Shown: positions 6,023 to 12,842 of the stretch, piece by piece
Numbering within the stretch: the first letter of the stretch is position 1
How the letters are laid out: the number at the start of each line of letters is the position of its first letter
From: Verrucomicrobiota bacterium
GTDB taxonomy: Bacteria; Verrucomicrobiota; Verrucomicrobiia; Limisphaerales; JAFMIX01
Direction of reading: 5' to 3'
DNA length: 14,455 nt
NCBI GenBank assembly: GCA_026397895.1
Contig: JAPLTZ010000311.1
Location: 1 to 14,455, forward strand
Program-made: the position numbers and the translations under genes
Notes under the pieces: model-generated
Seen by the model: the letters and a program-made list of their open reading frames with translations, nothing else
The model's database searches: none
Told to the model about the DNA's origin: nothing

Positions 6023-6868
6023 TTATTTCAGTTTCATCGGGCGACCGTCGCGCCGGACCAGAATGAACCGGTTCGAGTATTTCGTCTTCACGCGCGTTTT
6101 GTAACCCTTGGTGATGACACCCCACGGCGTCACCGGGTGACCGCCGCCGGCAGTTTTGCCCTGACCGCCACCCATCGGATGGTCAACGGGGTTCTTCGCC
6201 ACGGCGCGGCTCAACGGATGAATACCGCGATGACGATTGCGGCCCGCCTTGCCGATAACGACATTTTCGTGCGTCACGTTGCCCACCTGGCCGAGCGTGG
6301 CGTAGCAATCCTCGTGAATCTTGCGGATTTCGCCCGAGGGCAGGCGCACCTGCGCGTAACCGGCATCGCGCGACATCAACGTCGCCGAGCCGCCCGCCGT
6401 GCGCACCATCTGCGCGCCGCGACCGGGAGTAAGTTCGAGGCAATGCAGCGGCACGCCAATCGGAACGGTCTTCAACGGCAGGCTGTTGCCGACTTCCGGC
6501 AGGGCCGCCGGGCCGCTCATCAATTTCGTCCCCACCGTCAGGCCGACCGGAGCGATGATGTAAGTCTTTTCGCCGTCCGTATATTGCAGCAGCGCCAACC
6601 GGGCCGTGCGGCGCGGATCGTATTCGATGGCCGTGACCGTCGCTTCCATGCCGTGCTTGTTCCGGCGAAAATCCACGTTGCGGATTTTCTGCTTGTGACC
6701 GCCGCCGAGCCCGCGACTGGTGACGCGACCGTAGTGGTTGCGCCCGCCCGTCTTCTTGCGGGTGAACACCAGAGACTTCTCCGGCTTCGTCTTGGTGATG
6801 TCGCTGAAGTCCGCGATCGTGATGTATCGCGTGGACGGCGTCAGCGGTCTAAATGATTTGACTGGCAT
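6023..6868 (-). CDS. rplB: 50S ribosomal protein L2
   Basis: L2 is a large 23S rRNA-binding protein needed for subunit association and peptidyl transferase activity. The 281-aa product contains GGRNHYGRVTSRGLGGGHKQ, the ARLALLQYTDGEKTYIIAP region, GGSATLMSRDAGYAQVRLPS, and the signature NPVDHPMGGGQGK leading to HPVTPWGVITKGYKTR. The conserved catalytic-region His of VDHP is kept; the following position is Met where E. coli has His, as I recall for some other phyla. This is the first gene of the operon: about 200 nt upstream lies the end of ccsA rather than rplW. The start is ATG at 6866-6868, with GGGGA 16 nt before it, too far to be a normal ribosome site. Confidence 0.97.
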   Translation of the reverse strand: MPVKSFRPLTPSTRYITIADFSDITKTKPEKSLVFTRKKTGGRNHYGRVTSRGLGGGHKQKIRNVDFRRNKHGMEATVTAIEYDPRRTARLALLQYTDGEKTYIIAPVGLTVGTKLMSGPAALPEVGNSLPLKTVPIGVPLHCLELTPGRGAQMVRTAGGSATLMSRDAGYAQVRLPSGEIRKIHEDCYATLGQVGNVTHENVVIGKAGRNRHRGIHPLSRAVAKNPVDHPMGGGQGKTAGGGHPVTPWGVITKGYKTRVKTKYSNRFILVRRDGRPMKLK

Positions 6869-7070
6869 AAAATCAATAAAATCCCCGGTCAGTAACTTTG
6901 AAGCGGCAGACCATTATTCCTGTCCCTGCTGGGAATCAGTTATCGGCCCGCAACTGCGCTGACCTATCGCCCTTTTGGGGCAACGGGACGGCGAAGCTAC
7001 CAGATGCAAAATGCCGTGCAAGAGTTTTTTTGAATTATTTTGGTCGGCTGCGGCAAAAACCGCCCCCGGC
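6869..7070 (-). promoter_or_regulatory. Leader/promoter region of the ribosomal-protein operon
   Basis: This 202-nt non-coding stretch between the ccsA stop and the rplB start must hold the promoter and 5' leader if the ribosomal operon is transcribed on its own. I found no convincing -35/-10 pair. Weak elements on the minus strand are TTGCAC with TAGCTT 16 nt later, and small stems such as GCCC-CAAAA-GGGC. No clear intrinsic terminator for ccsA was seen: GCGG/CCGC near 7050 forms only a 4-bp stem and is not followed by a T-run. Confidence 0.4.
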
Positions 7071-9023
7071 TCACGCCTCGCGGAAACTGCGCCACCAGTT
7101 CAGCGGCAGCAGGCCGAGGAGGATGAGCGCCACCTGCGCGGGCATGAAGATGTAGTAGAGCCACACAAACCCCGCCTCCATGAAGCCGTAGCTGTGCAGG
7201 CCGATGCCCAGCATGTTCACGCCGAACCACGAGAAGGCCGTGATGATGTTGCCGAAGATGGCGAGGTTCATCAGCCCGCGCTCGCGCACCAGCCCGCCCC
7301 AGCGCGCGTGCAGGATGAGGGCGTTCCACAGGACGATGAGCAGCGCGCCGTTTTCCTTGGGGTCCCAGCCCCAGAACCGCCCCCACGATTGGTCGGCCCA
7401 GATGCCGCCCAGCACGGTGCCGACAAAGCTGAACAGCGTGGCGAAGCAGACGATGCCATAGACCATCCGCACGAGCGCCTTGCCGATGTTGAGGTCGCCG
7501 GTGATTTTGCCGGCGGCATCAGGCTTGCCCAGCGGGGTTGAAAGGATGGGCGTGAAGATGCCGAGCAGGACGTAGGCGATGGCGAGCATGCCGGCGACGA
7601 ACGTGGAAGCGTAGCCGATGGTCACGGTGACGACGTGGGTGGCGAGCCAGAAATTCGTGTCGAGCACGGCGCGGAGCATCTCCATGGTGTCGCCGCCGAG
7701 CGCGAGGTTGTGCGCGATGAGCAGCGTCACGAAGCCGGCCATCCCGGCGACGGCGCTGCCGAGGCCGATGCGATAGACGCGTTCCAGCACGAGGCCGAGC
7801 ACGCACGCGCCCCAGCCGATGAAGATGGCGGAGGAATAAAGATTCGTCACGGGCGGGCGGCCTTCCAGCACCATGCGGAAGATGATGCCGAAGGTGTGGA
7901 CGACGAAGGCGAGCGCGATGAGGTAGAACGCCGAGCGCCGCAGCGATTCGGAAAATCCCGGCCACAACCCGTAGGTGGCCAGCGCGCCCGCCGCGAGGAG
8001 GAGGGCGAAGATGTAGATGATGGTGGCGTGGAGGAAGGCTTTCACGTCGTTGAAATAAAACTCGGCGCGGCCTTTGGAAACTTCCTTGTCGAACTTGGGC
8101 GCGAGCCAGGTTTTGTAACCGGCGACGGCGCTGTTGAATTCGGCGGCGTCATCGTGGCCGTAGGCGGTGGCCATGCGGGCGAAGAAGTTGACGGCGGGGT
8201 GGATTTCGCCGGACTGGATGGAGGCGAGCAGGCTCGTGCCGAGGTTGGCCCAGGCGTTGCGGTTCTCTTCGGGGTTGGCGGGCGGGATGGTGAGGGGATA
8301 GGCGTAGTTGGCCACGTTTTCAAACTGTCCGGCCAGGTCGGTGAACTTTTTCAGCGCGACGGCGTCGGCCTTTTCGCCGTTCTGTTGGGCGCGGAACGCG
8401 GCGAGGCCGGCGGGCAGCGCGGACTGGTAGTCGGCGACGAGGCGGGTCAGGTCGTGCGTGCCTTCGGGTTGCAGGCTGTTCTTGATGCGCTGGTAGAGGG
8501 CGACGGCGTTGGAGAGTTTGGCGACCTGTTTCTGGTAGGTGGTCTGGTGCGCCTCCTCGACGGCATGGGCCTTGTTGCCCTGATCGTTGATCTCGCGGAG
8601 GACGGGTTCGAGTTCGTGGAAGGTGTAGTAGCGGAGGCCGGATTTCTCGACGCCTTTTTCGCCGAGCTTGAGCTCGCTGATGAGGTCGGGGTGGTGAATC
8701 AGGAAAATGGGGCGCGTGTCGGCGACCTCGGGCTTGAACATGGCTTCGAGCAGCCAGTCGGTGGACTTGAGCTTCTTCGGGTGATGCCAGAATTTCCACG
8801 AGGGGACCTGCTCCAGCGGCACGTCGCCGGTGCTGCGGATTTGCAGGAGCGTGTTGCGCGCGACGGAGTCGAAGGGCTGGATGCGACCGCCGAGGAGGAC
8901 GGGCAGGCGGCCGAATTCGCGGGTGTGCAGCGCGCCGTCCTTCTTCGGCAGCATCACGACGATGATTTCGGTGGCGAAGAGCGCGAGGAAGAACCAGGGG
9001 ATGAGTTTGAACAGTGTTTTCAT
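7071..9023 (-). CDS. ccsA: Cytochrome c biogenesis protein CcsA (ResC-like, large form)
   Basis: This is the haem-handling half of System II cytochrome c maturation. It is 650 aa with an N-terminal membrane segment (about 8-26), then the motif GRIQPFDSVARNTLLQI (46-62) and a soluble domain of about 270 residues, presumably on the outer face of the membrane. About eight membrane segments follow from residue 331. The WWD haem motif is W542-E557 (WGRFWGWDPKE core). Four histidines at 376, 438, 463 and 610 are in or near membrane segments, as expected for the family's haem ligands (assignment inferred). Its start overlaps the resB stop by ATGA, so the two are probably translationally coupled. The length and large insert resemble the long CcsA forms of Bacteroidota/Verrucomicrobiota rather than the roughly 300-aa chloroplast type. 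Confidence 0.93.
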   Translation of the reverse strand: MKTLFKLIPWFFLALFATEIIVVMLPKKDGALHTREFGRLPVLLGGRIQPFDSVARNTLLQIRSTGDVPLEQVPSWKFWHHPKKLKSTDWLLEAMFKPEVADTRPIFLIHHPDLISELKLGEKGVEKSGLRYYTFHELEPVLREINDQGNKAHAVEEAHQTTYQKQVAKLSNAVALYQRIKNSLQPEGTHDLTRLVADYQSALPAGLAAFRAQQNGEKADAVALKKFTDLAGQFENVANYAYPLTIPPANPEENRNAWANLGTSLLASIQSGEIHPAVNFFARMATAYGHDDAAEFNSAVAGYKTWLAPKFDKEVSKGRAEFYFNDVKAFLHATIIYIFALLLAAGALATYGLWPGFSESLRRSAFYLIALAFVVHTFGIIFRMVLEGRPPVTNLYSSAIFIGWGACVLGLVLERVYRIGLGSAVAGMAGFVTLLIAHNLALGGDTMEMLRAVLDTNFWLATHVVTVTIGYASTFVAGMLAIAYVLLGIFTPILSTPLGKPDAAGKITGDLNIGKALVRMVYGIVCFATLFSFVGTVLGGIWADQSWGRFWGWDPKENGALLIVLWNALILHARWGGLVRERGLMNLAIFGNIITAFSWFGVNMLGIGLHSYGFMEAGFVWLYYIFMPAQVALILLGLLPLNWWRSFREA

Positions 9024-10165
9024 GCGGTTTTCCGTTTGGCGGCGAAGCGGAAGAGGTGGGTGAGGAATTGAATCAGCAGGCCGATGGAGACGAGCACGCA
9101 GGAGAAATACGGCGTGAGCCAGCTCGGATTATGGACGACTTGCAGGACGGTGCCCTGATTGTCGGGGTCGAAGCTAGCCTGGTAGAACGTGTCGCCGGCG
9201 TAGCGGAGCGGGGTGTTCATCTTGATGAGGACTTCGCGGCTGTCGCCGTTGCCGGCGTTTTCCACGCGAACGCGGCTGGAGAAGTTTTTGGGGATGTCCG
9301 TGCCCGCATATTTGTCGTGCCGGAACTCGACGAGGTGCAGGCTGAAGGGCTTGTAGTAGCGCACGGGACGGAGTTGCATCAGGAACTTGCGGCCGTCGTG
9401 GACGAATTCCTGCGGGTGGGTCAGCAGGCCGGACACGAGGAATGTGCCGAGCGAGCCTTGCGGCGTGACGGGCTCGACGATGCCAGCGGGCGTGTCGCGG
9501 CTGCTCATGGTGGTCTCGTGCGGGAGTTCCTTCCACCGGAAGTTCCCGCCAAAGCCGGCGGTGGTGTTCACGGGGTCGAGCATCGGCGCAGGCTGGTCGG
9601 TCACCACGGAGTTGGGGAAGAATTTTTTCACGCGCAGGGTGAAGGGCAGTTTTGGAACTGCAATCTCATCCAGCTTCACCAACCGTCTCGCGGGGATGGT
9701 GACGACCGTGTCCAGCTCCGCCTCAGAGGTGTCCGTGATGGCGAGTTCGAAATCCCGGTCGGCTTCGGAATAATTCTTCGTGCCGCCGTTGCGGATGTGC
9801 ATGGAACTTTCCGTGGAGAGGTAGTCAGTCAGGAATTGCCCCACCAGCAGCAGCACCACGCCGAGGTGGATGAGCGCGACGCCGATTTTCCGCTTGCCCG
9901 GCTGATAATAGCGGATGTGCGCAGCGAACAGATTGATGAGCAGCAGGCCGCCGATCATGTAGCCGCCGGGGTAAATCGGGATGCGCCAGCCGCCGCTCGC
10001 CGGCTGCCAGAAGACGAAGAAGCTGCGGAAAAATTCGTTCTGCGCCTTGTAGAGGCCGAGGCTCGCCTGCGCGATTGTGCCCCAGAACACCAGCACCGTG
10101 CCCAGCGCGAGCAGCACCACCGTCAGCTTCAGCGAGGTGAAAAATCGGACAAGTCGGTCGAGCAT
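9020..10165 (-). CDS. resB: Cytochrome c biogenesis protein ResB (Ccs1-like)
   Basis: ResB/Ccs1 is the partner of CcsA in haem delivery and ligation to apocytochrome c. The frame is open further upstream, but that part overlaps another gene and reads as Arg-rich nonsense. The real start is ATG 10163-10165, giving 381 aa beginning MLDRLVRFFTSLKLTVVLLA. It has two or three N-terminal membrane segments (about 12-32, 66-84, 92-111), a long extracytoplasmic domain, the ResB-typical NTPLRYAGDTFYQASF, and a C-terminal membrane helix after HNPSWLTPYFSCVL. It starts 2 nt after the stop of the lipoprotein gene and ends inside the ccsA start. An AAGGAG lies about 13 nt upstream, somewhat far. Confidence 0.92.
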   Translation of the reverse strand: MLDRLVRFFTSLKLTVVLLALGTVLVFWGTIAQASLGLYKAQNEFFRSFFVFWQPASGGWRIPIYPGGYMIGGLLLINLFAAHIRYYQPGKRKIGVALIHLGVVLLLVGQFLTDYLSTESSMHIRNGGTKNYSEADRDFELAITDTSEAELDTVVTIPARRLVKLDEIAVPKLPFTLRVKKFFPNSVVTDQPAPMLDPVNTTAGFGGNFRWKELPHETTMSSRDTPAGIVEPVTPQGSLGTFLVSGLLTHPQEFVHDGRKFLMQLRPVRYYKPFSLHLVEFRHDKYAGTDIPKNFSSRVRVENAGNGDSREVLIKMNTPLRYAGDTFYQASFDPDNQGTVLQVVHNPSWLTPYFSCVLVSIGLLIQFLTHLFRFAAKRKTA

Positions 10166-10167
10166 AA

Positions 10168-11116
10168 TCAGTATTTCACTCCTTGGACGAATTTCGTGAA
10201 CGCGTCCTTCTGGCTTTCGACAACGGACGCGTCGCCCATCAGTTTGTAAAACCACGTCTGGCCGTTCTGCGGGACAATCGCGCCGACGAGCCGCGCGGGC
10301 TGGCCGCTGCGCGCGTCCTTGCCGCCGAAGTCCACGAGCGACGCCTTGCCGCCGGAGATGTCCAGCGCCTTGACCTCGGTGGCGAGTTCGGCAGCGGAAA
10401 ATTCCGCGAGGCCGAGCTGCTTGCGCCAGCGGTTGACGTTGCCCGCCAGCCCGCCGCCGTCGCCGGTGGAGGTGCTGACGTTGACCGTCGCTTTCGCCTC
10501 GCCCGCGCCGGCGATGGTGAATTTGGCGATGAGGAATTGTCCGCCCGGAATCTCCGTCCAGCCGGCGGGCACTTGCCAATTCGGTTTGCCCTCGCTGGAA
10601 ATCTCGCCGGTGGCGGGCGGAATCGCGCCCATCATGTCACCGCCGCCAATCGGTGGATGATCCGGCGGCACTGCGGCGGACGCGGCGGGCGCGGCGGAGG
10701 CGAAGTCGAGAGTTTTGAGAAATTCGAGGAACGCGGGCTTCTGCGCGGCCACCACCGCGTCGTCGCCGGTCATCTTGAAAAACCAAGCGGTGCCGTCGCG
10801 GTGCTGGATGACGCCGAAGACGCGCGGCGGGTCGCCGCTGCTGGGATTCGTGCCGGTGAGCTCGTAGAATTTCGCCGGCTGCCCGCCCGCCTCAATCGCT
10901 TCGCCGGACTTTGCGATTTCCTCCGGCGTCGCCGGTTTCAAGCCGACCTGTCCGCGCCAGCGGTTGACATTGGGCGCGTCACCGCCCGCGAGACCGCGGC
11001 GCGGTTTCCTTGGCCACGCGATAGACTTTGATCTCATCGCGGTCGCAGCCGGTCAAGGCGACCAGCGCGACTCCCGCCAACACGCCGCTGAAACCGGAAA
11101 AATTCAAATTCTTCAC
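10168..11116 (-). pseudogene. Two-repeat lipoprotein gene upstream of resB, broken by deletion/frameshift
   Basis: The 5' part (from GTG at 11114-11116) reads VKNLNFSGFSGVLAGVALVA and then LTGC, a lipobox with Cys at residue 24, followed by DRDEIKVYRVAKETAPR and a stop at 10979-10981. The 3' part, in another frame, holds two related units. Unit A has NVNRWRGQVGL, VIQHRDGTAWFFKMTGD and QKPAFLEFLKTLDF; unit B has NVNRWRKQLGL, IVPQNGQTWFYKLMGD and QKDAFTKFVQGVKY. Unit B is preceded by about 48 residues (from PNWQVPAGWTE) that unit A lacks. The simplest reading is that the start of unit A was lost near 10990-11005, with loss of frame. The function is unknown; position suggests an envelope protein linked to cytochrome c maturation. 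A sequencing or assembly error is possible. Confidence 0.7.
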
Positions 11117-11122
11117 CGGCCA

Positions 11123-11152
11123 ATCATAGCCTGCCTTTCCGGTGCAGGGCAA
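11123..11152 (-). promoter_or_regulatory. Candidate sigma-70-type promoter of the lipoprotein-resB-ccsA operon
   Basis: On the minus strand TTGCCC (11147-11152) and TATGAT (11123-11128) are separated by 18 nt. The -10 box matches the consensus at 5 of 6 positions and the -35 box at 4 of 6. Transcription would begin at or next to the GTG start at 11116, so the mRNA would be leaderless or nearly so, consistent with no good ribosome site there. This is pattern matching only. Confidence 0.35.
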
Positions 11153-11210
11153 GCGGGGCGGAACAAATTCTCGCCCGTTCCTAAAATTTTCTTTATCGTG
11201 CCGCCGCATC

Positions 11211-11687
11211 GTGAGCCAGCCCTACGAAGAATTGTTGGAAGGCGACAGCGTGCTGCGCCTCGCGCCCGGCGCGCGGCACGAGCTGGTCTGCGGGCGACTG
11301 CACGGGCTGGTCGCCGCCAGCGTGGCGAACTTCGCCGGCACGCGGTTGCTCCCGGCACGCTCCCGCGTGCAACTCGCGCACCACACGTTCATCTGCCCCG
11401 ACCTCGCGCTGGTCACGGCGGCCACCGGCAAGTTGTGGCTCGCGGCGGAAGTCGTCAGTTCCGACGACCACCATGCCGACACGGTCATCAAGAAGCAGCT
11501 TTACGAGGCGGCGAAACTGCCACGGCTCTGGATGCTCGACCCGCGCTACGACAACGTAGAGGTTTATCACGCCCACAGCTACGGACTGATTTTACGGGGC
11601 ATCCTGACTGGCCCGGAGCGGTTGACCGAAAAACTGCTGCCGGAATTTGAGCTGGGCGTCGCGGACCTGTTCCGCGCCGCCGGCTGA
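11211..11687 (+). CDS. Uma2-family (DUF820) nuclease-like protein
   Basis: The product resembles the Uma2/DUF820 family, a PD-(D/E)XK nuclease-fold group of unknown role common in cyanobacteria and other bacteria with large genomes. Counting from GTG 11211 it is 158 aa. Family landmarks are HELVCG (E24), PDLALV (D64), AAEVVSSDDHHADTVIKKQL (E80, K94/K95), and YEAAKLPRLWMLDPRYDNVEVY, which is the usual 'K..Y...gv..yW.vDp....v.vY' block. The GTG is preferred because homology begins there; an in-frame ATG at 11142 would add 23 residues that overlap the divergent promoter region and do not look coding. Family members are usually about 180-200 aa, so this one is short at the N-terminus. It is divergent from the cytochrome operon. 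Catalytic activity is not shown. Confidence 0.7.
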   Translation: MSQPYEELLEGDSVLRLAPGARHELVCGRLHGLVAASVANFAGTRLLPARSRVQLAHHTFICPDLALVTAATGKLWLAAEVVSSDDHHADTVIKKQLYEAAKLPRLWMLDPRYDNVEVYHAHSYGLILRGILTGPERLTEKLLPEFELGVADLFRAAG

Positions 11688-11710
11688 ACGGGATTATGAC
11701 GAAGACTTTC

Positions 11711-11834
11711 AACGCAAAGGCGCAAAGACGCAAAGCCGCCAAGTTGATTTCGGCTGCCGAAATGAAACTGCGGTTCTTATTCCGGTTGTCCGGTGCATTG
11801 CCCTTGCGTCTTTGCTCCTTTGCGCCTTTGCGTT
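11711..11834. repeat. Inverted-repeat element built of GCAAAGR units
   Basis: The left arm (11711-11735) starts AACGCAAAGGCGCAAAG and continues ACGCAAAG. The right arm (11803-11834), read on the other strand, has the same AACGCAAAGGCGCAAAG followed by one extra GCAAAG-type unit and then ACGCAAG. The arms enclose about 67 nt, with a perfect 7-bp stem ATTTCGG-CTG-CCGAAAT (11747-11763) in the middle. Similar GCAAAGGCGCAAAGACGCAAAG runs are known to me as dispersed repeats in several bacterial phyla. It fills most of the 170-nt gap between the Uma2 gene and the ferredoxin gene. It may act as a transcript end or be a small non-autonomous mobile element; no target duplication was seen. Confidence 0.75.
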
Positions 11835-11857
11835 AAATTCCGGTTGAAATTATTGTC

Positions 11858-12154
11858 ATGTCCGACGAACTGCAAACCATCGCCGCCAAGCTCGGCTTGG
11901 AGAAATACCGCCGCCACATCTTCCTCTGCACCGACGCCGCCGAACCAAAGTGCGCGCCGCGCGAAGCGACGTTGCGCTCGTGGGAATTTCTCAAAGCCCG
12001 CCTCAAGGAACTGAAACTCACCGAGCCGAACTCGCTCGTCTATCGCACCAAGGCGAACTGCCTCCGCGTCTGCGTGGACGGGCCGGTTGCGGTGGTTTAT
12101 CCCGAAGGCGTGTGGTATGACGGTTGTTGTATTAAGTGGTATTTACTCAACTAA
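11858..12154 (+). pseudogene. Thioredoxin-like [2Fe-2S] ferredoxin, 3' end lost
   Basis: The 98-residue frame starts MSDELQTIAAKLGLEKYRRH and contains IFLCTDAAEPKCAPRE, then YRTKANCLRVC and the conserved VAVVYPEGVWYDGC. Cys 24, 32, 68 and 72 match the C-x(7-12)-C ... C-x3-C cluster ligands of the thioredoxin-like ferredoxin family. The family, including the neighbouring copy, continues after WY..C with a helix and an LIGGRPV-type end. Here it instead reads CIKWYLLN and stops. The break at about 12,127 coincides with the change to AT-rich DNA, so the gene was probably cut by insertion or recombination. All four cluster cysteines remain, so a short functional protein is possible. The start follows the repeat element by 23 nt. 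Confidence 0.7.
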
Positions 12155-12193
12155 CTAAAAATCAACCTTTTGCCCCCGTTAAACAGTGATGTT

Positions 12194-12544
12194 TCATTTG
12201 TCGGAACATGGCAAAAAGGCCTGTTTTCTGCCGTATGGAATTTCGTCAAAGACGAACTCTGCCACCGGCCGGCCGCCAATGAGATGTTCCTGAATGATGC
12301 GTTCCAAGGCAGCAGGGCTACAGCTATGATACCAAACAGCCTCTGGGTAAACCACGGCCACGACGCCACGCGTACAGGCACGTAAGCAGTTTGCCTTTGA
12401 ACGATACACCAACGGATCAGCACCATCCAAATTCAATTCCTTCAATCGCCGTTTAAGGAATTCCCAAGCCGCTAAAGATTCTTCACGTGGACAGCATTTG
12501 GAGTTGTCTGCCACGCATAAAAAGATATGACGCCTAGCTTGCAT
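12194..12544 (-). CDS. Thioredoxin-like [2Fe-2S] ferredoxin, second copy (convergent)
   Basis: The product belongs to the same family as the gene at 11858 and is complete at its C-terminus. Counted from ATG 12542-12544 it is 116 aa, beginning MQARRHIFLCVADNSKCCPR. It has cluster cysteines 10, 17, 53 and 57 (in SKANCLRAC), VVAVVYPEAVWYHSC, and the usual end IIQEHLIGGRPVAEF. An upstream in-frame ATG (12595) would add 17 residues rich in Cys that have no match in the first copy. Codon use is less GC-rich than in the first copy, and the proteins share roughly two thirds of residues over the common part, so it looks like a homologue from another source, not a fresh duplicate. Such proteins carry a [2Fe-2S] cluster in electron transfer; the partner is unknown. 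Confidence 0.75.
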   Translation of the reverse strand: MQARRHIFLCVADNSKCCPREESLAAWEFLKRRLKELNLDGADPLVYRSKANCLRACTRGVVAVVYPEAVWYHSCSPAALERIIQEHLIGGRPVAEFVFDEIPYGRKQAFLPCSDK

Positions 12545-12807
12545 AAAGCAGTAAACACAATGCCGCGCACCTCCTGCCAGAGCAAGCCTCCTCATTCAGC
12601 CTGATCCAGTTCCCACCTCGTCCTGCATAGACCTTGACGCCTTGCATTAATTCGTCAAAGTGGCTGGGCTTGCTATGAAAGACGAAACCCTAAACGCGAA
12701 AACAAACGAATAATTCTCTTTGCCTGGGTCGCGGTATGAACATGAGTAGTCGTAGGAGGTTTCAATCTAGCCGTTACATATTCTACTGAAGATGGTTTTA
12801 CTTTCAC
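12534..12807 (-). pseudogene. Two overlapping short frames, possible decayed gene
   Basis: A 44-codon frame starts at GTG 12805-12807 (VKVKPSSVEYVTARLKPPTT) and ends at 12673 after AKRIIRLFSRLGFRLS. A second frame, open from about 12689 to 12534, reads VFHSKPSHFDELMQGVKVYA and then GRGGNWIRLNEEACSGRR. The two overlap and would join through a single frameshift near 12,680-12,690, giving one plausible basic protein of roughly 85-90 aa. I do not recognise it. It lies upstream of the second ferredoxin on the same strand and its end overlaps the ferredoxin 5' region. Chance open frames are the alternative. The rest of the stretch up to 12,842 has no other gene that I can see. Confidence 0.25.
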
Positions 12808-12842
12808 AAGTTATACGGTAAGAAATGCAGGAATAATATAAT

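Noticed and set aside
4821..6104. Long plus-strand open frame (427 codons) opposite rpsC, rplV and rpsS
   Set aside because: Same cause: it is a mirror of well-supported minus-strand genes, with no domain and no ribosome site.
7635..9071. Plus-strand open frame of 478 codons opposite ccsA
   Set aside because: It is Gly/Val/Glu/Asp-rich, as expected for antisense of a GC-rich membrane-protein gene. CcsA on the other strand has the WWD motif and membrane segments.
9014..10249. Plus-strand open frame of 411 codons opposite resB
   Set aside because: It is antisense to ResB, whose motifs are clear, and its own sequence has low-complexity acidic runs and no recognisable family.
10166..10579. N-terminal 138-codon extension of the resB frame
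   Set aside because: It overlaps the lipoprotein gene in another frame, is Arg-rich and lacks homology features. ResB homology begins at MLDRLVRFF.
11142..11210. Upstream ATG start for the Uma2-family gene
   Set aside because: The extra 23 residues do not resemble the family and fall in the divergent regulatory region; GTG at 11211 fits better.
12170..12385. Plus-strand 71-codon frame opposite the second ferredoxin
   Set aside because: The minus strand carries the conserved Cys pattern and YPE.VWY motif; the plus frame is its shadow.
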